64,000 nucleotides of DNA from Bacteroidota bacterium (lineage in GTDB: Bacteria > Bacteroidota > Bacteroidia > AKYH767-A > OLB10). Location of the stretch: assembly GCA_016714535.1 (NCBI GenBank), contig JADKDR010000002.1, positions 1 to 64,000 on the forward strand. The letters run 5' to 3'. This document shows positions 37,857 through 45,690 of this stretch, in pieces (within the stretch, counting starts at the first letter, position 1; each line of letters starts with the position of its first letter). Both the position numbers and the translations under genes were made by a program. The notes under the pieces are model-generated. The model was not told the DNA's origin. It worked only from the letters and a program-made list of their open reading frames with translations, and ran no database searches.

Positions 37857-40454
37857 TCACATGCTTATTATTTTACTTCGATAAAGATTGGGGTTATATA
37901 CTTCTTTCATCATATCGGCATCAAGTTTCCTTGATACAAACTTTTCAAGCTCATCTATCAATCCGGAATTCTGTTGCATTTGGTTGTAATCTACTTCGAG
38001 CCAACTAACGTTTTTTGCAAATTTATTTTTCCATATCCTGACATCTTCCAGCAGTGTTTCGTACTGTTGCTTTAGCTGAATATTGTAAGCTGTATTCTTT
38101 TTTGTTTTACCTAAGCGTTGCAACATGGTTTGTTGAGAAAGCATAATTTCGTCAATGTCTCTTTTCATAAAAATAATTTTGTAAGAGAAAGACATTGGTA
38201 GAAATTGCAGCAAAGGTGCTACCACCTTTACCACGTTGTTCTCCGCATGTTCTAGCCATTCATGATTGCGAGCAAGTTCGAGTACACTTGCATGCTCAAA
38301 ATATCCTTCGGGATTATTTTCATCAGCCATCCGTTGCTTATCTGTAAACAATTGCATGCCTCCTGCTTCCAACATGCGCATCATCATAGATGTGCCCGAA
38401 CGAGGTAAGCCTGATACAATATATATGACGGGCAAAGGGTGCTCCTGCGTGTATTCGTTATGAATTTTGAGTCGTGTGTCATTTTCAAAATAATTTTGAT
38501 AAATATTTATCAGGCGCGACCTTGCTTTTGTTATTGCAGGGTTTTGTTGCAGGCAAATTTCGAAGGCACTTACTGCTTCTTCGTATTTTTTCTTTCTGAA
38601 AAAAGTTTCGCCCAGATGATAATGAGCCAAAGGCTGATGGAATTGCAATCCTACCGAATCGAGAAAGCAATTGGTAGCACGCAACAAGTTGTTGCTACGC
38701 ATGGCGCATAAGCCCAACCCAAAGTGTGCCTCGGAGCTATCAAAATTGATTTCTAATTCCTTTTCAAAATATTCGCGTGCTTTTTTAAGATTCCGTAAAT
38801 TGAGGTAAATATTTCCGATGTAAAGATTCATGTTAGCCGGATTGCGCAAACTGTCTTTTATTTGCAAAAAGAGCGGCAAGGCCATATCGTATCTCAAGCA
38901 ATGGTAGTGAATCATGGCTTCCTGAAAAAGTATATTAACAGGGTAGCGAAACACATCAGGAGTAGCATTTTTTTCGGCTGCTTCCTTCAAATGACTTTCG
39001 TACTTCTCTTTCCACTGCTCTTTCAATTGGTGTAGTATTTTCTCAGCTTTATCAAACAACTGCAACTTGTTATAACAGCTGATTAACGACCCATATATAC
39101 GTTGCGATTGAGGGCGTGCTTCATACAGCGGGTTGAGCATGGCGGCTGCTTCTGCAAACTTGCCACCATCCATGTATGCACGTGCCAGGAAGTAAGCATT
39201 TTCTTCTCGCAACCTTTTAAAGTTTTCCTCTTTGTTTTCGCCCTGCTCTTCTACATAGCCCAGGTCAATCATCTGTTGCAATACAGCATTGTCAATGCCT
39301 TCAGCTTTTACCGGTTTTATTTCAACTGCCTTGCCATCTTCGTAGGTGTCTATATATTTTACTTCGGCCGGATTTGTATAAATGGTGTTAAGTACTTTGC
39401 CATCCATATCGCGCGCTACAGGCAGGTTGTACAAGCTTAGTATAGTAGGAGTAATGTCGAGCAATGATGCACCATAAATTAGCTCATCTTTTTTTATCCC
39501 CGGCCCGCTTAAACATACAATTCCAAACTGACTATGCTCGTGCATTGGGCCTGCCAACTCAGGATTAATTTGTTTTCTGCGCAAATGATCGGGATGAAAG
39601 CCATGATCGCTCAATAACAAAACCGTTGTATCTGGTCCGGCCAGTTCAAGTAATCTGCCTAACATCATATCATGAAAACGGTATCCGCCCGTTACCACAT
39701 CTTTATAAAGCTCATACATTTCCTTGTCAACATGTGGTTGGTGAGGAGGATGAAATTTCATAAACGCATGATTGAAATGATCGATGCCATCGTAGTACAC
39801 GGCCATAAAATCCCAGGGCTCAGTTTCGAGTAAATAGGTTGCAGCGGCATGTACACTGGCATTTTCAGCAATAATTTGGGCAAGAGGAGTAAGGTATTTA
39901 TCTTCCTTCAAATTTATCTTTTTGCAATCGGGCACAAATGCTTCTAAATGATTTTCAGTTAATTCTTGTGGATGAATGCGCATTTGCGCAATTCGCTCTT
40001 TGAGCGATTCGGGAAAGATAGTTTGATCATTCAACTTCCATGGCTGATTTAGCGGGGCTGATGCCTTCTGAAAAAAGTTGCTTACACATACCCCATTTAT
40101 TTTTTCGGCAGGATGACTGGGCCACCAACCTACAACATGTGTGCGATAGTCATGTTCATTTAATATGTTCCAAATGGCCTTCGCTTTACGATTGCGTATA
40201 GTAATTGGCGATACCGATTCATCTCCTTCTTCAATTTCGGCAAATCCGATAATTCCATGTTTGTAAGGGCGCTTGCCGGTGGCAATGCTTGTCCATAACA
40301 TGGGCGACAGTGGCGGGTCAAGGGTGGCAATATTTCCTATAACACCATTGTTTACTAGTTTTTCCAGGTTTGGCATTACACCCTGCTCTATTAGTGGATT
40401 TATAACTTTCCAATCGGCAGCATCCCATCCAACTATTAATAGTTTTCGTTTCAT
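37857..40454 (-). CDS. Alkaline-phosphatase-superfamily / TPR / sulfotransferase fusion protein
   Basis: A cytoplasmic-looking protein of 865 residues without signal peptide. Residues 1 to about 385 are a type I phosphodiesterase/nucleotide pyrophosphatase-like fold: D11 in VGWDAADW, nucleophile region PPLSPMLWTSIATGKRP, metal ligands in LLLSDHGFHPDH and GPMHEHSQFG. Residues about 405-660 form TPR repeats (AHFGLGLCAMRSNNLL, LAHYHLGETFFRKKKYEEA). Residues 675-865 are sulfotransferase-like with the PAPS-binding GLPRSGTS at 682-689 and IIFMKRDIDEIMLSQ as the 3'-phosphate segment. The substrate is unknown. It starts inside the stop of a 61-residue gene (ATGA overlap), so the two are translationally coupled. 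Confidence 0.88.
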   Translation of the reverse strand: MKRKLLIVGWDAADWKVINPLIEQGVMPNLEKLVNNGVIGNIATLDPPLSPMLWTSIATGKRPYKHGIIGFAEIEEGDESVSPITIRNRKAKAIWNILNEHDYRTHVVGWWPSHPAEKINGVCVSNFFQKASAPLNQPWKLNDQTIFPESLKERIAQMRIHPQELTENHLEAFVPDCKKINLKEDKYLTPLAQIIAENASVHAAATYLLETEPWDFMAVYYDGIDHFNHAFMKFHPPHQPHVDKEMYELYKDVVTGGYRFHDMMLGRLLELAGPDTTVLLLSDHGFHPDHLRRKQINPELAGPMHEHSQFGIVCLSGPGIKKDELIYGASLLDITPTILSLYNLPVARDMDGKVLNTIYTNPAEVKYIDTYEDGKAVEIKPVKAEGIDNAVLQQMIDLGYVEEQGENKEENFKRLREENAYFLARAYMDGGKFAEAAAMLNPLYEARPQSQRIYGSLISCYNKLQLFDKAEKILHQLKEQWKEKYESHLKEAAEKNATPDVFRYPVNILFQEAMIHYHCLRYDMALPLFLQIKDSLRNPANMNLYIGNIYLNLRNLKKAREYFEKELEINFDSSEAHFGLGLCAMRSNNLLRATNCFLDSVGLQFHQPLAHYHLGETFFRKKKYEEAVSAFEICLQQNPAITKARSRLINIYQNYFENDTRLKIHNEYTQEHPLPVIYIVSGLPRSGTSMMMRMLEAGGMQLFTDKQRMADENNPEGYFEHASVLELARNHEWLEHAENNVVKVVAPLLQFLPMSFSYKIIFMKRDIDEIMLSQQTMLQRLGKTKKNTAYNIQLKQQYETLLEDVRIWKNKFAKNVSWLEVDYNQMQQNSGLIDELEKFVSRKLDADMMKEVYNPNLYRSKIISM

Positions 40455-40636
40455 GATTTTTTTGAGCTCTTATTTTTTTCGAAAGCAATGCGTTTGGCAC
40501 GCCACGCCATTAATCCTCTGAATCCAACCGCCAACAATCCAATAGAACCTCCCGGAGGAATATTTATCGGTTTGCCATCTCTATCAAGAAAGCCATAGGT
40601 GCGGGCTATTTCATCATTTTCTTTTTCTAAACTCAT
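40451..40636 (-). CDS. 61-residue protein coupled to the phosphatase/sulfotransferase fusion
   Basis: Small protein beginning MSLEKENDEIARTYGFLD. It has a charged N-terminus, an IPPGGSIGLLAVGFRG segment that is weakly hydrophobic, and a very basic tail (RAKRIAFEKNKSSKKS). The start at 40636 is preferred over the longer frame to 40780, whose extra part looks non-coding. Its stop overlaps the next gene's start by four bases (ATGA). I do not recognise a family. The context suggests a membrane or partner-binding accessory of the fusion protein; this is inference. Confidence 0.65.
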   Translation of the reverse strand: MSLEKENDEIARTYGFLDRDGKPINIPPGGSIGLLAVGFRGLMAWRAKRIAFEKNKSSKKS

Positions 40637-40748
40637 GCGATTTTTTTTACAAGTATAAAGTTGTTGACGGGTTGTTGCAAGAAAGAAATTTACCCTTGTT
40701 AAGTGCCGGGCAATTTCACAATAAATTTTGGCCTTATATGAAAATAAA

Positions 40749-40789
40749 AATGGTGATTTGATGGATAAAACTATCAACAAATCACCATT
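40749..40789 (-). terminator. Terminator of the acyl-CoA dehydrogenase gene
   Basis: AATGGTGATTTG (40749-40760) pairs with CAAATCACCATT (40778-40789), followed on the minus strand by a T-rich run. It lies 30 bases past the gene's stop. Confidence 0.8.
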
Positions 40790-40818
40790 ACTTTCCGGTT
40801 GCTTGCTTTAGGCTACTC

Positions 40819-42000
40819 TCAACCTTCAAAAGCATTGAACCCTGTTACATCCATACCTGTAATTAATAGATGTATGTCATGGGTGCCCTCGTAGGTAATA
40901 ACGCTTTCAAGATTCATCATATGGCGCATAATCGGATATTCTCCGGTAATGCCCATGCCGCCATGAATCTGACGTGCTTCGCGAGCTATCTGTAAGGCCA
41001 TGTTTACATTGTTACGTTTGGCCATACTTATTTGTTGAGGTGTTGCACGGTTTTCATTTTTTAAAACTCCAAGCCGCCACGCCATTAATTGTGCCTTGGT
41101 AATTTCGGTAACCATCTCGGCTAATTTTTTTTGCGTAAGTTGAAATGCACCTATGGGCTTACCAAACTGTACTCGCTCTTTGCTATAGCGTAGTGCCGAA
41201 TCGTAGCAATCCATGGCAGCGCCAATAGCGCCCCATGCAATACCATAGCGTGCGCTATTTAAACATCCCAGTGGCCCTTTAAGTCCTTTTACGTTGGGAA
41301 AAATATTTTCCTTTGGCACCTTTACATTATCGAAAACCAACTCTCCGGTAGCAGATGCGCGAAGGCTCCACTTGCCATGTGTTTCGGGTGTTGTAAAACC
41401 TTCCATACCGCGTTCTACTACCATGCCTCGTATGTCACCGTTTTCATCTTTTGCCCACACCACAGCTATATCTGCAAATGGCGAATTGCTTATCCACATT
41501 TTGCTGCCGTTAAGAACATAATGAGAGCCGGCATCTTTAATATTCGTGAGCATTCCCGAAGGGTTGCTGCCAAAATCAGGCTCAGTAAGCCCAAAGCATC
41601 CCATCCATTCTCCGGTAGCCAGTTTAGGCAAATATTTTTTGCGTTGCTCCTCACTTCCATAGGTATAAATGGGATACATAACCAGCGAACTTTGTACGCT
41701 TGCAGTGCTGCGCACTCCGCTATCGCCACGTTCTATTTCTTGCATAATAAGACCATACGAAATTTGATCGAGGCCTCCCCCTCCATACTGTTGCGGTATG
41801 TAAGGGCCAAAGGCGCCTATTTCGGCCAATCCTTTAATTATTTGTTTAGGAAACTCTGCACGTTGGGCATAGTCTTCTATGATGGGAGAAATGTCGCGTT
41901 TAACATACTCACGAACACTATCGCGTATCAGGCGATGTTCTTCGGTAAGCAATTCATCAATCTGAAAATAATCTACTCCTTGAAATTTATCTGTAGCCAT
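40819..42000 (-). CDS. Acyl-CoA dehydrogenase, glutaryl-CoA dehydrogenase-like
   Basis: FAD enzyme of 393 residues from the chosen start (MATDKFQGVDYFQI; an upstream in-frame ATG at 42045 adds 15 odd residues). Glutaryl-CoA dehydrogenases oxidise and decarboxylate glutaryl-CoA in lysine/tryptophan breakdown. Support comes from SVQSSLVMYPIYTYGSEEQR, the FGLTEPDFGSNP flavin-binding motif and the C-terminal YEGTHDIH, where Glu is the catalytic base. RQIHGGMGITGEYP is typical too. No partner genes of lysine degradation are nearby. Confidence 0.9.
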   Translation of the reverse strand: MATDKFQGVDYFQIDELLTEEHRLIRDSVREYVKRDISPIIEDYAQRAEFPKQIIKGLAEIGAFGPYIPQQYGGGGLDQISYGLIMQEIERGDSGVRSTASVQSSLVMYPIYTYGSEEQRKKYLPKLATGEWMGCFGLTEPDFGSNPSGMLTNIKDAGSHYVLNGSKMWISNSPFADIAVVWAKDENGDIRGMVVERGMEGFTTPETHGKWSLRASATGELVFDNVKVPKENIFPNVKGLKGPLGCLNSARYGIAWGAIGAAMDCYDSALRYSKERVQFGKPIGAFQLTQKKLAEMVTEITKAQLMAWRLGVLKNENRATPQQISMAKRNNVNMALQIAREARQIHGGMGITGEYPIMRHMMNLESVITYEGTHDIHLLITGMDVTGFNAFEG

Positions 42001-42045
42001 TCGTTTTGTTTTTAGTGCGGGCGCAAAAGTAGTTTTTTTTAGCAT

Positions 42046-42640
42046 TGTAAAAATTGAACTATATGCTTTAATATCCCCGTCAGGCCATTAAACAAACAAT
42101 AGAAAAGGAAATTAGTTTTTGGCCTATCACATTTAAGGATTTAGATGCTATATACCGTTTGATTATAAAGTCATGTATGGCCAATTTATTTTAACGAGTG
42201 ATGATTTGTATTTTCAATATGAATAGTCGTCAACTTTTTACTTTCTATCAGAATTAATTACAATGCGCAATAGCGGAACTTGAATTTTGAAAAATGGATA
42301 AACGCCAATTACCAACTGTAGTAAGTTTAACAGCGCATGATTAAAATAAAAATCCACATGTATTATGCATAACAGAAGTATTAAGCATTTAGCATTATTG
42401 GTAAGTTGCATATTAAATCATAAAGTAATTGTTGGCTTGGAGCCTCTGTTTAAAAGTTGTGCCAATCGTTTGAGAGATGGGCCTATTTGCTCAGACCTAA
42501 TCAACATCAATAATGCCTTATCCAATGAACGACACAGCGAAATGCAGGAAATCCTTTGTAATGGATAAATTTTCACCCTAAATGTTTCTTTTTTTTAGCA
42601 ACAGTTTTGATAAACTTGCTGCTATGCTTTACTTAGCAGC
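42046..42640. other. Intergenic region, no convincing gene
   Basis: Almost 600 bases between diverging genes. A 67-codon frame at 42365-42568 has a soluble, ordinary composition but no recognisable family and no promoter, so I do not call it. The rest is AT-rich. Confidence 0.4.
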
Positions 42641-43279
42641 ATGAAGGCAAAAATTAAAAATATTATTTTCGATTTGGGCGTTGTGTTGCTTGATTTAAAT
42701 ATTGATGCAACCGTACGCGCTTTTGAGCGAATTGGCTTTTCAAATTTCGGAGATATTTACAGTCAGTCAAAACCCACAGAGTTATTTATTAAATTTGATA
42801 AGGGCCATATTACTCCCGATCAGTTTCGCAATGAAGTGCGCGCATACATAGGCAGTTTTTTGCCGGGCAGTATTATTGAAGAGGCATGGAATGCCATGCT
42901 GGGTAGTATTCCGGCCGACCGTATGCAGTTGCTTCAGGAGTTGAAGTCTGATTTCAAATTATTCCTGTTGAGTAACACCAACGAAACGCATATTACAGAA
43001 TTTGAAACTATATTAAGTAATGAGTTTGGAGCGAATGCTTTTCAAGATTGTTTTGAAAAAATCTATTACAGTTGTCGTGCAGGAATGCGCAAGCCGGATA
43101 TGGATATTTATTCTCTTATCATTCGCGAAAACAATCTGAATCCGGAAGAAACAATATTTATTGACGACACACTCGTACATGTAGAAGGTGCGCGTAAAGC
43201 GGGATTAACGGCCTTTCACCTGCAGCCACAACAATCTGTAGAAGAGTTATTATTCGAAATTTTTGAAGACCAGGAATAA
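42641..43279 (+). CDS. HAD-superfamily hydrolase (subfamily IA)
   Basis: A 212-residue phosphatase-type protein. Motif I is IIFDLGVVLLDL (the FDLGGV variant, with the second motif I Asp replaced by Gly). Motif II is LFLLSNTNETH with Ser, motif III a Lys in MRKPDMDIY, and motif IV ETIFIDDTLVHVEGARKAG. The helical cap lies between the first two motifs. The missing second Asp is typical of this YihX/epoxide-hydrolase-like group, whose members dephosphorylate sugar phosphates; the substrate is unknown. Confidence 0.9.
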   Translation: MKAKIKNIIFDLGVVLLDLNIDATVRAFERIGFSNFGDIYSQSKPTELFIKFDKGHITPDQFRNEVRAYIGSFLPGSIIEEAWNAMLGSIPADRMQLLQELKSDFKLFLLSNTNETHITEFETILSNEFGANAFQDCFEKIYYSCRAGMRKPDMDIYSLIIRENNLNPEETIFIDDTLVHVEGARKAGLTAFHLQPQQSVEELLFEIFEDQE

Positions 43280-43330
43280 TACAAGAAGCAAGCACCAGCC
43301 TGACAAACAGTAACACTTAGGAAGTTAAAA

Positions 43331-44494
43331 TTACAATCCCAACTTTTTAGAAATTTCTTTAGAAATGGCATTCTTATGCACCATGATGGCGGTAGTTTTA
43401 TACATAAAGTAAGCTTCGCTGCAATAAAAGTATCCACCGCATTCATTCTGATCGGTGCCCCATGAATTTTTTACCAGGTAATATTTTTTACCAAACTGAT
43501 CTTGCGCTGTACCGGTAATATGCATGCCATGATCGTCCTGTGTACTTAGATTGTCAAATGCTTCCTGTCGGTTTTGTTGATTTATTGCTTTTTCAATACA
43601 GGGTTTCAAAAACAAAGAGTCTTTTTCTTCCTTACTCATATCATCGTAATTTTTTTCAGGAACGATAGCCAGGCCGCTTTTATAGTTAAATCCCTTTTCG
43701 CTAACATCACTTGCCCATGCAATGGTATATCCATTGCTGATGGCGTTATCAGTAATCGATTTTAACTCCTCAAGAGTAACATTGTACACATATCCATTCA
43801 TCCAATTGTCAGGTACCTCTAAAATAAATTTTGAATAAAAGGGATGGTGCGTAAAAGAAGTTATTTCAACATAATCATCCGGATTTATGCCCAGCGCATT
43901 TACAAATGTTTTAGGCGTATACTTTTTTCCCTCATATACGAATTCGGCTGGAGGCACACCGAGATAGGCATTTACCGCGGCTTCAAAAGCAGGTATTGCT
44001 GCAGGCGATAGCCTCCCATCCTTTAGCGCAAGCATATTATCAAGCATCCCCTTTAATACGGATTCCATTTCTCCGGTACTAATTTTATCTGGGTTATATC
44101 CCGGGCGTATGTCATAGGCGTTTTGTGGAAGCATACCATAGTCGCGTATGGCAGCCATTACATCGTGTGGTTCGCCACCATCTGCAAACTGAGTTTTGCC
44201 TACATATCGCAAATAGTGTCGGCCTTTTAGCAGATACATATTACGTACAGTAAACATTTCGGCTATATCATGCGTGCCTTTTCCCATGCGAATAATTTCA
44301 CTTTCGAGAAACGAGTTGGTGCTAAAGCACCAACATGTTCCACTGCTTTGTTGGTTTTTGACATTGGTCGCTGCCAGCTCCTTGCTTAAAGTAAACTGCA
44401 GTTGCGAGCCTTTTTTGTTGGTACGTGTCTGACTGTAACTGTTATAGTATACCACGGATGCAGCAATAATAAGTAGTAGATTTTTTATTTTCAT
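43331..44494 (-). CDS. C1 family aminopeptidase (bleomycin hydrolase type)
   Basis: Papain-fold cysteine peptidase of 387 residues with a signal-like N-terminus (KIKNLLLIIAASVVYYNSYS). The active site is Q49 and C54 in NQQSSGTCWCFST, H325 in DDHGMHITG and N343 in VKNSWGTDQNECGG. Family members trim N-terminal residues; the exported form is common in Bacteroidota. Its start is 11 bases past the stop of the GAF-type reductase gene on the same strand, so the two likely share a transcript. Confidence 0.92.
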   Translation of the reverse strand: MKIKNLLLIIAASVVYYNSYSQTRTNKKGSQLQFTLSKELAATNVKNQQSSGTCWCFSTNSFLESEIIRMGKGTHDIAEMFTVRNMYLLKGRHYLRYVGKTQFADGGEPHDVMAAIRDYGMLPQNAYDIRPGYNPDKISTGEMESVLKGMLDNMLALKDGRLSPAAIPAFEAAVNAYLGVPPAEFVYEGKKYTPKTFVNALGINPDDYVEITSFTHHPFYSKFILEVPDNWMNGYVYNVTLEELKSITDNAISNGYTIAWASDVSEKGFNYKSGLAIVPEKNYDDMSKEEKDSLFLKPCIEKAINQQNRQEAFDNLSTQDDHGMHITGTAQDQFGKKYYLVKNSWGTDQNECGGYFYCSEAYFMYKTTAIMVHKNAISKEISKKLGL

Positions 44495-44505
44495 ATACCT
44501 TAAGT

Positions 44506-44988
44506 TTAAACGTTCTGTTCAAATAAGTGGGCCAATTTAGATAGATAAATTGTATCGGTGTTGTCAAAATCTGCGTATTTATCGCTGTCGATATCGAGCA
44601 CAGCAATTACTTCTTTATTACGAAGTATTGGTACAACAATTTCTGACTTTGAAAGACTGCTACAGGCAATATGCCCCGGAAATGTATCCACATCATCCAC
44701 CACAACGACTTCTTTGCGTTGCCATGCTGTTCCACAAACTCCTTTGCCAAATCCTATGCGGGTGCAGGCTATGGGGCCCTGAAACGGCCCAAGCACAAGT
44801 CCATTTCCCTTTACGTAATATATACCCACCCACCAAAAACCGAAAGCTTGTTTTAGCGCTGCTATAAGGTTGCAGCAATTGGCAAGTTTATCTGATTCGC
44901 TATTTACCAATGCTTCGGCCTGAATTAACAACTCGCCATAAATCAAAGATTTTGGCTGTGACGTATTAATAAGGAAATCGTGCGACAT
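44506..44988 (-). CDS. msrC: Free methionine-(R)-sulfoxide reductase (GAF domain)
   Basis: A 160-residue single GAF domain. The family's three conserved cysteines are present: C75 in GPIACTRI, C85 in GKGVCGTAW (both in the sequence order of the Escherichia coli enzyme) and C109 in HIACSS. It reduces free Met-R-sulfoxide with thioredoxin. First gene of a two-gene unit with the C1 aminopeptidase. Confidence 0.92.
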   Translation of the reverse strand: MSHDFLINTSQPKSLIYGELLIQAEALVNSESDKLANCCNLIAALKQAFGFWWVGIYYVKGNGLVLGPFQGPIACTRIGFGKGVCGTAWQRKEVVVVDDVDTFPGHIACSSLSKSEIVVPILRNKEVIAVLDIDSDKYADFDNTDTIYLSKLAHLFEQNV

Positions 44989-45104
44989 TTTTGTTGATTG
45001 CAGATTGCAATAGTAAAAATTTTTATGAATCCTGAGGGTCGATTCTTAATTTCGTTTATAGCTAAATATAGTGATTAACGGAATTGTAGCTTTTTATTTA
45101 TAGG

Positions 45105-45689
45105 TTATTTTTTGTAAAGTTTGGCAATGTACTTTCCGAGGATATCAAATTCAATGTTTACCATATCGCCTTCTTTTAAAAATTTAAAACCTGTATTTTC
45201 AAAAGTGTATGGAATAATGCTTACTGAAAAGGTATTAATTCCTGAATCGACAACCGTAAGGCTAACACCATTTACACATATCGAGCCTTTAGATACTGTG
45301 AGATATTCGGGTTGTGGAGGGTATTCAAAAAAAAAGTTCCAGCTGCCTTGCATGTTCTCAACTTTTGTAACGCTAGCGGTGGTATCTACATGGCCTTGTA
45401 CAATGTGGCCGTCTATTCGTGCGTTGGCAAGCAAGCAACGTTCCAGGTTAATTATGTCGCCAATTTGCAACAGACCCAGATTTGTTTTTTTCAAGGTTTC
45501 ATCAATGGCTGTAACCCCGTATTGAGCTCCAATAATTTCTACCACCGTAAGGCATGCACCATTGTGTGCAATGCTTTGGTCAATTTTTAATTCATCTGTA
45601 AAACTGCTTTCTATGGTGATGTGCAAATTGCTTTGTTCACTGCGCAGGGCAACTACTTTTCCAATGTTTTCTACTATTCCTGTAAACAT
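45105..45689 (-). CDS. ribE: Riboflavin synthase, alpha subunit
   Basis: Makes riboflavin from two 6,7-dimethyl-8-ribityllumazines. The 194 residues begin MFTGIVENIGKV and contain two lumazine-binding repeats, the first with NGACLTVVEI and the second with VNGVSLTVVDS. Length and motifs are standard. The start is two bases after the stop of the large T9SS type B gene, suggesting readthrough from it. No FMN riboswitch is visible, since the upstream is coding. Confidence 0.95.
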   Translation of the reverse strand: MFTGIVENIGKVVALRSEQSNLHITIESSFTDELKIDQSIAHNGACLTVVEIIGAQYGVTAIDETLKKTNLGLLQIGDIINLERCLLANARIDGHIVQGHVDTTASVTKVENMQGSWNFFFEYPPQPEYLTVSKGSICVNGVSLTVVDSGINTFSVSIIPYTFENTGFKFLKEGDMVNIEFDILGKYIAKLYKK

Positions 45690-45690
45690 A

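Noticed and set aside
42365..42568. 67-codon frame in the gap before the HAD gene
   Set aside because: Ordinary composition, no family, no promoter or start context; it may be chance in a gene-free gap.
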